Positions 56,261 to 64,000 of a stretch of DNA of 64,000 nt are shown piece by piece. The translations under genes were made by a program, and so were the position numbers. The notes under the pieces were generated by a model that saw nothing but the letters and a program-made list of their open reading frames with translations, was not told where the DNA came from and did not search any database. Origin of the DNA: Pseudomonas sp. NC02 (GTDB lineage: Bacteria > Pseudomonadota > Gammaproteobacteria > Pseudomonadales > Pseudomonadaceae); NCBI RefSeq assembly GCF_002874965.1, contig NZ_CP025624.1, forward strand, positions 1,612,001 to 1,676,000, written 5' to 3'. Numbering within the stretch: position 1 is the stretch's first letter; each line of letters opens with the position of its first letter.

Positions 56261-56487
56261 CCTGTAAGGAACAAGTGGCACGTTCCAGTGACTATCTCGA
56301 TGGGCAACTGACCTTTCGCGAGCGCCTGCTGGTGCGCCATCACCTGATGTTCTGCCCCAACTGCCGGCGCTTTATCCGGCAGATGCGCTTGATGCAGGCG
56401 ACGCTGAAGATCCTGCCCGAGCCGCCTATCGCCGATGTTGATGCGTTGGCCGAACGCCTGGCCGCCGAGCGCTCCCGCGACCAATAA
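56254..56487 (+). CDS. Zinc-binding anti-sigma-like protein
   Basis: A 77-residue protein with the ZAS signature His30-x3-Cys34-x2-Cys37 (VRHHLMFCPNC) and a preceding helix with Cys4 (MLTCKEQVARSSDYLDGQLT). There is no transmembrane segment, so it would be a cytoplasmic anti-sigma factor for the overlapping ECF gene. Ends before a strong terminator. Confidence 0.85.
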   Translation: MLTCKEQVARSSDYLDGQLTFRERLLVRHHLMFCPNCRRFIRQMRLMQATLKILPEPPIADVDALAERLAAERSRDQ

Positions 56488-56513
56488 TATCCATCACTTT
56501 TCACACTGAAACG

Positions 56514-56549
56514 AAGCCCGCATCGATAAAAGATGCGGGCTTTTTTTTT
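56514..56549 (+). terminator. Intrinsic terminator after the sigma/anti-sigma pair
   Basis: The stem GCCCGCATC with GATGCGGGC, a GATAAAA loop, and nine T. Closes the ketosynthase-sigma-anti-sigma operon. Confidence 0.95.
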
Positions 56550-56827
56550 GCTCAAAAAACAACCAAGATGAAAAATATTTCATTTTTCTCGGGTGTTTTT
56601 ACATTTTGTATCATCTGCCATTTTCACCAGTTTTCAGAGCTGGAGCCTTGATTTCCGTAGGCTCTTGCTTATTTCGAATGGCTATTAAAAAGTTCCCGAG
56701 TAACAAAATATTGATGTTCCGGCAACCCAGCTGAAATATCCCCTCGCCAAGATCGCCCCCCAACACCAGCGGCTCTAAACCGCGTGTTTTACCAGTGCAC
56801 AAGACCATCAATTAGGGGAATTCTTCG
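56550..56827. promoter_or_regulatory. AT-rich leader of the OprP/OprO-like porin gene
   Basis: This 278-bp stretch is clearly more AT-rich than its surroundings in the first 150 bp (aaaaatatttcatttttctc). I looked for a Pho box (tandem CTGTCAT) because the porin family is phosphate-regulated, but none is convincing. AATTAGGGGAATTC before the ATG supplies the ribosome-binding site. Confidence 0.4.
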
Positions 56828-58162
56828 ATGATCCGCAAGCACTTCGCCGGTTTCGCGGCCAGCGCCTTGGCCCTGGCCGTCACCGCCCAGGCTTTCGCCG
56901 GTACTGTCACTACTGACGGTGCCGATATCGTTGTCAAAACCAAGGGCGGCCTTGAGGTTGCAACCACCGACCAGAATTTCAGCTTCAAGCTGGGTGGTCG
57001 TTTGCAGGCCGACTACGGCACGTTTGATGGCTTTTACACCAAGAATGGCAACTCGGCTGACGCCACATACTTCCGACGTGCCTACCTCGAATTGGGCGGC
57101 ACGGTGTACAAGGACTGGAAATACCAGATCAACTACGACTTTTCCCACAACTCCGGCAATGCCGATGATGGCTACTTCGACGAAGCGTCCTTCTCGTACG
57201 TAGGCTTCAAGCCAGTGGTGATCCGCGCGGGTCGTTTCGACCAGGACTTCGGCCTGGAAAAAGCCACCAGTTCCAAATGGGTGACCGCCATCGAGCGTAA
57301 CCTCGGTTATGAAGTCGCCGACTGGATCAACTCCCACGAGAACGGCATGGGCCTGCAGGTCAGCGCCGTGGTGGCTGACATGGCCTACCTGTCCTCCAGC
57401 GTGTCGTCCAAGGACATCAACGACAAGGACGGCAAAGGCGTGAAGCAGTTCAACGGCCGTGCCGTGTTTGCGCCGATGCACGACAGCGGCAACGTCTTGC
57501 ACCTGGGTGTGGACGTGGCGGTGCGTGACCTGAAGGACACCTCGTTCGACTCGCGGATCCGTCCTCGCCTGGACGCTCGTGGCGTTGCCACCAACGGCGG
57601 TAACGATGCCGGGGCCAACGGCAACCGTGCGACCTTCGGCGGCGGTGTAGGGCTGGACTCCGGCAACCTGACCGCGAACGACGCCTACGACACCGACACG
57701 GTGTTCGGCGGCGAATTTGCCTTCGCCCGCGGTCCGCTGTCCCTGCAGGCCGAATACCTGAACCGCAAGATGAAGGCCGACAGCAGCGCTTATCAGGACG
57801 TGAAGGCCACGGGGTTCTACGGCCAGGTGGCCTACACGCTGACCGGCGAGTCCCGGGTCTACAAACTCGACGGCGCCAAGTTCGACACCATCAAGCCGCA
57901 GAACAAGCAGTTCGGTGCGTGGGAAGTGTTCTACCGCTACGACAACATCAGCGTTGACGACAAAAACGTAGTGCGTAACAGCGCGACCCGTGAAGTGGGT
58001 GACGCCAAGGCAAGCCTGAACACCATCGGTGTCAACTGGTACGCCAACGAAGCGGTGAAGGTGTCTGCCAACTACCTCAAGGTCAGCACTGACAAGATCC
58101 AGAACGCCAATGGCGACGACAGCGGCGACGCCATCGTGGCCCGCGTGCAATACGTGTTCTAG
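56828..58162 (+). CDS. Phosphate/polyphosphate-selective porin of the OprP/OprO family
   Basis: A 444-residue outer-membrane trimeric porin. Signal peptide [25 protein letters not shown], then beta strands such as [67 protein letters not shown], and the C-terminal porin strand ending in Phe ([10 protein letters not shown]). Many Lys/Arg-rich strands fit anion selectivity. Whether it prefers phosphate (OprP) or pyrophosphate/polyphosphate (OprO) is not resolvable by eye. The neighbouring PA3286-like cluster agrees with my memory of the P. aeruginosa oprO/oprP area. Confidence 0.93.
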   Translation: MIRKHFAGFAASALALAVTAQAFAGTVTTDGADIVVKTKGGLEVATTDQNFSFKLGGRLQADYGTFDGFYTKNGNSADATYFRRAYLELGGTVYKDWKYQINYDFSHNSGNADDGYFDEASFSYVGFKPVVIRAGRFDQDFGLEKATSSKWVTAIERNLGYEVADWINSHENGMGLQVSAVVADMAYLSSSVSSKDINDKDGKGVKQFNGRAVFAPMHDSGNVLHLGVDVAVRDLKDTSFDSRIRPRLDARGVATNGGNDAGANGNRATFGGGVGLDSGNLTANDAYDTDTVFGGEFAFARGPLSLQAEYLNRKMKADSSAYQDVKATGFYGQVAYTLTGESRVYKLDGAKFDTIKPQNKQFGAWEVFYRYDNISVDDKNVVRNSATREVGDAKASLNTIGVNWYANEAVKVSANYLKVSTDKIQNANGDDSGDAIVARVQYVF

Positions 58163-58226
58163 GCAAGCTGTAATACCGCTCCAAAGCGCTATTTCTTCAT
58201 CCGTCAAAGCGCTCCTCATTTGGTTT

Positions 58227-58254
58227 GCCCCGCCGTTTGGCGGGGCTTTTTTTT
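58227..58254 (+). terminator. Intrinsic terminator of the porin gene
   Basis: The stem GCCCCGCC with GGCGGGGC, a GTTT loop, and eight T. Confidence 0.95.
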
Positions 58255-58263
58255 GCGCCGTGT

Positions 58264-58365
58264 CCTGTAGGCGCGAGCTTGCTCGCGAAGAACCCGAGAT
58301 CACCGCGTTCTGTCAGAATGGTCGCGTTGTCGTTAACGATCATCGCGAGCACGCTCGCTCCTACA
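58264..58365. repeat. REP pair, GTAGGCGCGAGC family
   Basis: The left arm begins CCTGTAGGCGCGAGCTTGC near 58264, and the right arm near 58342-58365 ends GCTCGCTCCTACAC. The arms are imperfect and enclose about 55 bp. This core (GTAGGAGCGAGC) differs from both the REPIN family at 3.3-38.6 kb and the 26.3-kb family. Confidence 0.75.
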
Positions 58366-58391
58366 CAAAGCCGTGACCGTCGGGGAATGGG

Positions 58392-59516
58392 ATGCCGTTA
58401 CAACGTTTGAATAACCTGTCCGAGATTGCGCCCGATGAATGGAACGCGTTGGTCCCCGTCGATCAGCCGTTTCTGCGCCATGCGTTCCTCAGTGCCCTGG
58501 AAGACAGCGCCAGCATCGGCCCGCACTCCGGCTGGCAGCCCGAGCATTTGCTGCATTATGAAGGTGGACGGCTGATTGCCGCGTTGCCCAGCTATCGCAA
58601 ATGGCATTCCTATGGCGAGTACGTGTTCGACCACGGTTGGGCCGATGCCTGCGAGCGGGCGGGCATCGACTACTACCCGAAATTGCTGACGGCCGTGCCC
58701 TTCAGCCCGGTCAGCGGCCCGCGCCTGTTGGCCGCCAGCGCCGAGGACGGTTTCGAATTGCTTAAAAGCCTGCCCGGTTACCTGGAAATCGAAGGCCTTT
58801 CCAGCGCCCATATCAACTTTACCGACGCCCTCGCAGACACCGCACTGGCCCGGCAGCCGGGTTGGCTGCAACGCCTGGGCTGCCAGTTTCATTGGCAAAA
58901 CCGCGGCTACCGCGACTTCCAGGACTTTCTCGACGCGCTGAGTTCGCGCAAGCGCAAACAGATGCGCAAGGAGCGCGAGCAAGTGGCGGGGCAGGGCATC
59001 GATTTCGAGTGGCTGCAAGGTCATGAGTTGAGCGAGGCGCAGTGGGATTTTGTCTACGCCTGTTACGCCAATACCTACGCCATACGCCGACAATCGCCGT
59101 ACCTGACCCGGGCGTTTTTCAGTCTGCTGGCCGAGCGCATGCCCGAGGCGATTCGCGTGGTGCTGGCCAAGCAAGGCTCACGGCCGGTGGCCATGGCCTT
59201 CAGCCTGATCGGCGGCAACAGTTTTTATGGGCGTTACTGGGGCTGCCTGGCCGAGTTCGACCGGCTGCATTTCGAGACTTGCTTCTACCAAGGCATGGAT
59301 TACGCGATTGCCCATGGCCTGCAGCGTTTCGACGCCGGCGCCCAGGGCGAGCACAAGTTGATTCGCGGGTTTGAGCCGGTGATCACGCACTCCTGGCATT
59401 ACCTGCGACACCCGGGATTGAAGACCGCCGTGGCGGATTTCCTGGAGCGCGAAAGCGTGGGGATCCTGGCGTATGCCGAGGAGGCGAGGACAGCCCTGCC
59501 TTATCGGCAGGGCTGA
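58392..59516 (+). CDS. FemAB-like (DUF482) acyltransferase-fold protein
   Basis: A 374-residue protein of the DUF482/FemAB-like family, a double GNAT fold. Seen: NALVPVDQPFLRHAFLSALEDS, HSYGEYVFDHGWADA, SSAHINFT, RGYRDFQDFLDALSSRKRKQMRKER and GGNSFYGRYWGCLAEFDRLHFETCFYQGMDYAI with FDAGAQGEHKL. It is widely conserved in proteobacteria; a peptidoglycan-like aminoacyl transfer role has been suggested from the fold only. Confidence 0.88.
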   Translation: MPLQRLNNLSEIAPDEWNALVPVDQPFLRHAFLSALEDSASIGPHSGWQPEHLLHYEGGRLIAALPSYRKWHSYGEYVFDHGWADACERAGIDYYPKLLTAVPFSPVSGPRLLAASAEDGFELLKSLPGYLEIEGLSSAHINFTDALADTALARQPGWLQRLGCQFHWQNRGYRDFQDFLDALSSRKRKQMRKEREQVAGQGIDFEWLQGHELSEAQWDFVYACYANTYAIRRQSPYLTRAFFSLLAERMPEAIRVVLAKQGSRPVAMAFSLIGGNSFYGRYWGCLAEFDRLHFETCFYQGMDYAIAHGLQRFDAGAQGEHKLIRGFEPVITHSWHYLRHPGLKTAVADFLERESVGILAYAEEARTALPYRQG

Positions 59517-59527
59517 ACCTGTCTGGC

Positions 59528-60226
59528 TCAGGCGGTTTTTTCCGCGCCCAGCCATCGATAGGTAATGCCGCCGACCACTGCACCGAGGATCGGCGCCAGC
59601 CAGAACATCCACAACTGCTGGAGCGCCCAACCGCCGACAATCAGCGCCGGGCCGGTGCTGCGGGCCGGGTTGACCGAGGTGTTGGTGACCGGGATCGAGA
59701 TCAGGTGGATCAGCGTCAGCGCCAGGCCAATGGCAATGGGCGCGAAGCCCGTCGGCACACGGCGGTCGGTGGCGCCGAGGATGATCAACACGAACATCGC
59801 CGTCATCACCAGCTCGCACACAAACCCCGCTGCCATCGAATAACCACCAGGCGAATGCTCGCCGTAGCCGTTGCTGGCCAGGCCCGAAGCCAGTTCGAAC
59901 CCCGGCTTGCCGCTGGCTATGAAGTACAACAGTGCAGCGGCAACGACGCCGCCGATTACCTGGGACACGATGTACGCCGGTAACTCCCTGGCCGGAAATC
60001 TTCCGCCCACTACCAGCCCCACCGACACTGCAGGGTTCAGGTGACAACCGCTGATGTGCCCGATGGCAAATGCCATGGTCAGCACCGTGAGCCCGAACGC
60101 CAGGGCCACACCGAGCACACCGATCCCGACCGGGGACGATGCGGCCAGTACCGCACTGCCGCAGCCACCCAACACCAGCCAAAACGTACCCAGTCCTTCC
60201 GTAACGGAACGTTTGAACAGTGACAT
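59528..60226 (-). CDS. aqpZ: Aquaporin Z
   Basis: A 232-residue MIP-family water channel with two NPA boxes, HLNPAVS and SVNPARS. The rest follows E. coli AqpZ ([81 protein letters not shown]). One difference is Cys before HLNPA where E. coli has Gly. The ATG at 60226 follows AAGGAT; the frame is open to 60277 without a better site. An AT-rich 180-bp gap separates it from the ABC gene. Confidence 0.96.
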   Translation of the reverse strand: MSLFKRSVTEGLGTFWLVLGGCGSAVLAASSPVGIGVLGVALAFGLTVLTMAFAIGHISGCHLNPAVSVGLVVGGRFPARELPAYIVSQVIGGVVAAALLYFIASGKPGFELASGLASNGYGEHSPGGYSMAAGFVCELVMTAMFVLIILGATDRRVPTGFAPIAIGLALTLIHLISIPVTNTSVNPARSTGPALIVGGWALQQLWMFWLAPILGAVVGGITYRWLGAEKTA

Positions 60227-60405
60227 GAACACATCCTTAATAGATTGCTCTATCTGATTAACGGGTCTGTGATGCATCCCTGCTGCCTTAAATCAGGGCC
60301 CTCCTGGGGCCTGATTGGAGTACAGCAGGATTGTGTAGCAAGACCAGCGGGATAGAGAAAACTGTCAGAATTGTTCGGAATTGAGGTTGCAGTTAACCAA
60401 CGGAA

Positions 60406-62238
60406 TCAGTCTATTCCGACGAAGCCACCGGTCTGGTGTTGCCACAATCGCGCATACAAACCGCCGTGTGCGAGCAATTCGGCATGGCTGCCGGTCTCGG
60501 CGATCTGGCCTTTTTCCAGCACCACCAGCCTGTCCATTCTGGCAATGGTGGACAGCCGGTGGGCGATGGCGATCACTGTCTTGCCCTGCATCAGGGTTTC
60601 CAGGCTTTCCTGGATCGCCGCTTCGACTTCCGAATCCAGCGCGGAGGTGGCTTCGTCCATGATCAGGATCGGCGCGTCCTTGAGCAGTACCCGGGCGATG
60701 GCGATGCGCTGGCGTTGCCCGCCGGAGAGTTTCACCCCGCGTTCACCGACGTGGGCGTCGAGGCCGGTGCGGCCCTCGGCGTCCGACAGCAATGGGATGA
60801 ACTCGTCGGCGCGGGCCTTGTGCACGGCGGCCCAAAGCTCTTCGTCGGTGGCGTCCGGCTTGCCATACAGCAAGTTGTCGCGGATCGAGCGGTGCAGCAG
60901 CGAGGTGTCCTGGGTGATCATGCCGATCTGTTCGCGCAAGGTTTCCTGGGCGACGTCGGCGATGTTCTGGCCGTCGATCAGGATACGGCCGCCTTGCAGG
61001 TCGTACAGGCGCAACAGCAGGTTGACCAGGGTGGATTTGCCCGCGCCGGACGGACCGATCAGGCCGATCTTTTCACCCGGTTTAATCGCCAGGTTCAAGC
61101 CGCTGATGATCCCGCTCTTCTTGCCGTAGTGGAAATCCACCTGATCGAACCGCACCTCGCCATGGGGCACTTCCAGGCGCGGGGCATTTTCCCGGTCGGT
61201 CACTGCCAACGGCTGGGCGATGGTTTTCAGGCCGTCCTGGACCATGCCGATGTTTTCGAAAATGCCGTTGACCACCCACATGATCCAGCCGGACATGTTG
61301 ACGATACGAATCACCAGGCCGGTGGCCAGGGCGATGGCGCCCACCGAAATCAGGGATTGGGTCCACAGCCACAGGGCAAGGCCGGTGGTGGTGACAATCA
61401 GCAGGCCGTTCATGGTGGTAATCACGATGTCCATGCTGGTCACGACGCGGCTGGCCAGCTGGGTTTTCTCGGTCTGCTCGACGATCGCTTCCCTGGCGTA
61501 GTTCTGCTCGAAATTGGTATGAGCGAACAGCTTCAAGGTGGTGATGTTGGTGTAGCCGTCGACGATCCGCCCCATCAGTTTTGAGCGTGCCTCGGAGGAG
61601 ATGACCGAGCGCTCCTTGACCCGTGGCACGAAGTACCGCAGGGCCAGGCTGTAGGCGACGATCCAGGTGATCAGCGGGATCATCAGGCGCCAGTCGGCTT
61701 CGGCGAACAGCACCAGGGCGCTGATGGCGTAGATCGCCACGTGCCAGATCGCGTCCACGGCGGCCACTGCGGAGTCGCGCAGGGAGTTGCCGGTTTGCAT
61801 GATGCGCTGGGCAATGCGCCCGGCGAAATCGTTCTGGAAGAAGTTCAGGCTCTGTTTGAGCACATAGCTGTGGTTTTGCCAGCGGATCAGGCTGGTCATG
61901 CCGGGGCTGATGGTCTGGTGCACCAGCAGGTCATGCAGGGCGCCGAAGATCGGGCGCAACAGCAGGGCGACCACGGCCATCCAGATCAGCTCGGTGGCGT
62001 GGATCTGGAAGAAGTTGGCGGGCGGCGTGCCCTGGGCCAGGTCGATGATGCGGCTCAGGTAGCTGAACAGCGCCACTTCGATCAGCGCGCCGATCAGGCC
62101 CACCACCAGCAAGGCGGCAAAGCTTGGCCATACCTGGCGCAGGTAATAGACGTAGAAGGGTAGGACTTTGTCTGGAGGGGCCGCGCTGGGAGGTTCGCGG
62201 AAGATGTCGATCAGTTGTTCAAAACGACGATAGAGCAT
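60406..62238 (-). CDS. ABC exporter, fused permease-ATPase (half transporter)
   Basis: A 610-residue type I exporter half-molecule: six transmembrane helices in residues 30-330 (FAALLVVGLIGALIEVALFSYLS, IWHVAIYAISALVLFAEADWRLMIP), then an ATPase with Walker A GPSGAGKSTLVN, Q-loop MITQDTSLL, signature LSGGQRQRIAIAR, Walker B ILIMDEATSALD and H-loop AHRLS. It works as a dimer. The HATELIWMA and QTISPGMTSLIRWQNHSYVL regions suit the multidrug/lipid exporter branch. Substrate unknown. Confidence 0.92.
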   Translation of the reverse strand: MLYRRFEQLIDIFREPPSAAPPDKVLPFYVYYLRQVWPSFAALLVVGLIGALIEVALFSYLSRIIDLAQGTPPANFFQIHATELIWMAVVALLLRPIFGALHDLLVHQTISPGMTSLIRWQNHSYVLKQSLNFFQNDFAGRIAQRIMQTGNSLRDSAVAAVDAIWHVAIYAISALVLFAEADWRLMIPLITWIVAYSLALRYFVPRVKERSVISSEARSKLMGRIVDGYTNITTLKLFAHTNFEQNYAREAIVEQTEKTQLASRVVTSMDIVITTMNGLLIVTTTGLALWLWTQSLISVGAIALATGLVIRIVNMSGWIMWVVNGIFENIGMVQDGLKTIAQPLAVTDRENAPRLEVPHGEVRFDQVDFHYGKKSGIISGLNLAIKPGEKIGLIGPSGAGKSTLVNLLLRLYDLQGGRILIDGQNIADVAQETLREQIGMITQDTSLLHRSIRDNLLYGKPDATDEELWAAVHKARADEFIPLLSDAEGRTGLDAHVGERGVKLSGGQRQRIAIARVLLKDAPILIMDEATSALDSEVEAAIQESLETLMQGKTVIAIAHRLSTIARMDRLVVLEKGQIAETGSHAELLAHGGLYARLWQHQTGGFVGID

Positions 62239-62321
62239 TAGGTCTGACGCCCGCGCGGCGGGCTCTCCTGTTCAAATGCGCGCGACGCCTTGCGGGCCCC
62301 GCGCGAAACTCCCTGTAGCCT

Positions 62322-62885
62322 TCAGTCGATGCGCTTGGCCGACTTGATCAGGACAGGATCGATTGGCACGTTCTGCATGCCCTGTTTGGTGGTGGTCTGC
62401 GAGTTGACGATGATGTCGACCACGTCCATGCCCTTGACCACTTTGGCGAACACCGCGTAACCGGCATCACGGCCCGGGTCGAGGAAGGCATTGTCCGCAA
62501 CGTTGATGAAGAATTGGCTGGTGGCGGAGTTCGGGTCGTTGGTACGCGCCATCGACAGGGTGCCGCGCACGTTATGCAGGCCGTTGCTGGCTTCGTTCTT
62601 GATTGGTGCTTCGGTCGGCTTTTGCGACATTTGCTGGGTAAAACCACCGCCCTGCACCATGAAGCCCGGGATTACCCGGTGAAAAATGGTGTTGGTGTAG
62701 AAGCCCTTGTCGACATAGGCCAGGAAGTTCTTGGTACTGATCGGGGCCTTGACCGGGTCCAGTTCGATCTCGATGTCGCCATTGGTGGTGGTGATCAATA
62801 CGTGGGGTGCCTTGGCGGGTTCGGCCGCCATCAGGTTGGCAGCGAACAGTACGGAACCGGCAAAGAAGGCGATTTTTTTCAGCAT
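62322..62885 (-). CDS. ppiA: Periplasmic cyclophilin-type peptidyl-prolyl isomerase
   Basis: A 187-residue protein with a signal peptide ([20 protein letters not shown]) and a complete cyclophilin domain: [19 protein letters not shown] contains the catalytic Arg, followed by [29 protein letters not shown] and [15 protein letters not shown]. Catalyses proline isomerisation during folding of exported proteins. It lies 3 bp after the hydrolase gene. Confidence 0.93.
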   Translation of the reverse strand: MLKKIAFFAGSVLFAANLMAAEPAKAPHVLITTTNGDIEIELDPVKAPISTKNFLAYVDKGFYTNTIFHRVIPGFMVQGGGFTQQMSQKPTEAPIKNEASNGLHNVRGTLSMARTNDPNSATSQFFINVADNAFLDPGRDAGYAVFAKVVKGMDVVDIIVNSQTTTKQGMQNVPIDPVLIKSAKRID

Positions 62886-62888
62886 GGG

Positions 62889-63692
62889 TCAGTGATCCTG
62901 GGTTGTGGTTTCGACTGTCTTGAGAAAATCGAGCAGGGTGTTGTTGAAGCGTTCGGGTTGGTCCAGCGGCGTGGCATGGCGGGAATCCTCGATCACCACC
63001 AGCCGCGCATCGGGCAGCAGTTTTACATAGATTTCTTTCTGCGCCACGGGGGTGTAGTCGTGGTCGGCGCTGATGACCAGGGTTGGACAGGATATTTTCG
63101 AAAGTTGTTCCTGTACGCCCCAGCCAACAATCGCATCGAAGCTGGCGAGGTAAGCACGTTTGTCGTTTTTTGCCCAGCGTTCGGCCATCTTGCGCCGCAG
63201 TTCGGCCTGTTCGGGCTTGGGAAACAGCAGGCTGCCCAGGGCTTTGCCGATGGTGGTCAGGCTGAGGATGCGCGCCAGGCTCCAGCGCTTGGCCCACTGC
63301 CAATAGTCGCTGGCGCTGCGAACCTTGACCTGGGGCGCACTGTTGACGATGCACAGGCTCTTGAGCATTTGCGGCTCATCCACTGCCAGTTGAAAGGCGA
63401 TCATGCCACCCATGGACAGGCCGACCACGTGGGCCGGCGGCAAATGCAGGTGTTCGATCAAGGCCACCAGGTCGGCGGTGAAGCCGGCGATGCTGTAGCG
63501 CTCACGGGGTTTGTCGGAGCGGCCGTGACCGCGCACATCCACCACCACCAGGCGATAGTGTTGGGACAGCACGGGCACTTGCAGTTCCCAGTCCAGGCAA
63601 CTGGAGCCCAGGCCGTGGATCAGGATCAGCGGCGCGCCGTGGCCATATTCCTCGTAATGCAGGGTGCAACCTTCATGTTCGAAATAGGCCAC
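62889..63692 (-). CDS. Alpha/beta hydrolase (PcaD-like fold)
   Basis: A 267-residue alpha/beta hydrolase: oxyanion region LIHGLGSSCLDWE, nucleophile elbow VVGLSMGGMIAFQLA, acid in VISADHDYTPVA, His in DSRHATPLDQPE. The substrate is unknown; similarity to 3-oxoadipate enol-lactonases is general to the fold. It starts with GTG at 63692, five bases after AAGGAG; the frame stays open to 63848, but that part overlaps the LysR gene. It lies between the LysR and ppiA genes on the same strand. Confidence 0.9.
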   Translation of the reverse strand: MAYFEHEGCTLHYEEYGHGAPLILIHGLGSSCLDWELQVPVLSQHYRLVVVDVRGHGRSDKPRERYSIAGFTADLVALIEHLHLPPAHVVGLSMGGMIAFQLAVDEPQMLKSLCIVNSAPQVKVRSASDYWQWAKRWSLARILSLTTIGKALGSLLFPKPEQAELRRKMAERWAKNDKRAYLASFDAIVGWGVQEQLSKISCPTLVISADHDYTPVAQKEIYVKLLPDARLVVIEDSRHATPLDQPERFNNTLLDFLKTVETTTQDH

Positions 63693-63705
63693 GTGAACTC
63701 CTTGT

Positions 63706-64000
63706 TCAGGCTTGCTGCGGTGCGGCGAATGGCGCGTCCAATGGTGCAGTGTCGAAGGTGCGCAGCAACTCGACGAGAATCTGCGTGGCCGGGCCCAGGG
63801 GTTTGTCCTTGTTCGAGTAAAGATAGAAGGTCGGGTTGCGGCTGCCACCCCGTTCCAGGGGCAGTAGCTTGAGCAGGCCTTCCTTGAGTTCGCGTTCGAT
63901 CAGGTGTCGCGGCAGCCAGGCGAAGCCCAGGCCGCTGCTGACGAAGGTGGCGGCGGTGGGCAGGCTGCCGACGGTCCAGCGCTGCTCGGCGCCGAGCCAG
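63706..64000 (-). CDS. LysR-family regulator, C-terminal part (cut by window edge)
   Basis: About 98 codons of a substrate-binding domain end: WLGAEQRWTVGSLPTAATFV, then SSGLGFAWLPRHLIERELKEG, LKLLPLERGGSRNPTFYLYS, typical of LysR C-termini, where the GLGFAWLP motif closes the effector pocket. The stop at 63706 lies 13 bp before the hydrolase GTG. The DNA-binding half is outside the window. Confidence 0.85.
   Translation of the reverse strand, partial: WLGAEQRWTVGSLPTAATFVSSGLGFAWLPRHLIERELKEGLLKLLPLERGGSRNPTFYLYSNKDKPLGPATQILVELLRTFDTAPLDAPFAAPQQA

Noticed and set aside
56550..56827. A Pho box for the OprP/OprO-like porin.
   Set aside because: No tandem CTGTCAT-like heptamers could be found by eye.

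Overview
The window looks like ordinary chromosome from a Pseudomonas of the fluorescens group. The evidence is the high GC content, the strong protein-level likeness to Pseudomonas PobA, RNase D/YcgL, CysK, LpxO, AceK, HrpA and OprP/OprO, and the many extragenic hairpins of the Pseudomonas REP/REPIN type. No rRNA, tRNA, CRISPR array, integrase, transposase or phage gene was recognised. About 61 protein genes are called; the first (aldehyde dehydrogenase) and the last (LysR) are cut by the window edges. Starts were chosen from Shine-Dalgarno spacing and family N-termini, so several genes are shorter than their longest open frame.

Layout. 1-8.5 kb is catabolic: a thiamine-diphosphate decarboxylase (AruI-like) coupled to an aldehyde dehydrogenase with a divergent LysR gene; an MBL-fold protein and an NAD(P)-binding protein with a divergent LysR gene; and an AraC-type PobR divergent from pobA (4-hydroxybenzoate to protocatechuate). 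8.5-14 kb holds a DHA2 drug exporter, a secreted double-Cache protein, the cyanate module cynT-cynS with divergent cynR, and a PheC-like periplasmic protein. 14-19.1 kb has a glutamine-synthetase-like ligase, a methyltransferase, rnd-ycgL and a 2-hydroxyacid dehydrogenase.

19.2-22.7 kb is the standout: one 1157-residue gene between hairpin terminators. Its C-terminus is a minimal protein-kinase fold of the kind seen in bacterial effectors, and its middle resembles large toxin-like Pseudomonas proteins. 22.8-35 kb returns to small conserved genes: nitroreductase, ycgN, a degenerate peptidase-like protein, a SpoU methyltransferase, a YajD-type HNH protein, a ParB/Srx-fold periplasmic protein, rarD, a cNMP-binding protein, ptrB and a class II amidotransferase.

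35-46.5 kb carries pxpABC (5-oxoprolinase) with a divergent LysR gene, a vWA/MoxR pair, cysK, lpxO and two EamA exporters. 46.5-64 kb carries a chemoreceptor, aceK, hrpA, a FabH-like synthase with an ECF sigma factor and zinc-binding anti-sigma protein, an OprP/OprO-type porin, a FemAB-like acyltransferase, aqpZ, an ABC exporter, a cyclophilin and an alpha/beta hydrolase. Five nearly identical REPINs lie just after genes (3.3, 10.1, 25.2, 35.0 and 38.6 kb); different REP families lie at 26.3, 54.25 and 58.3 kb.
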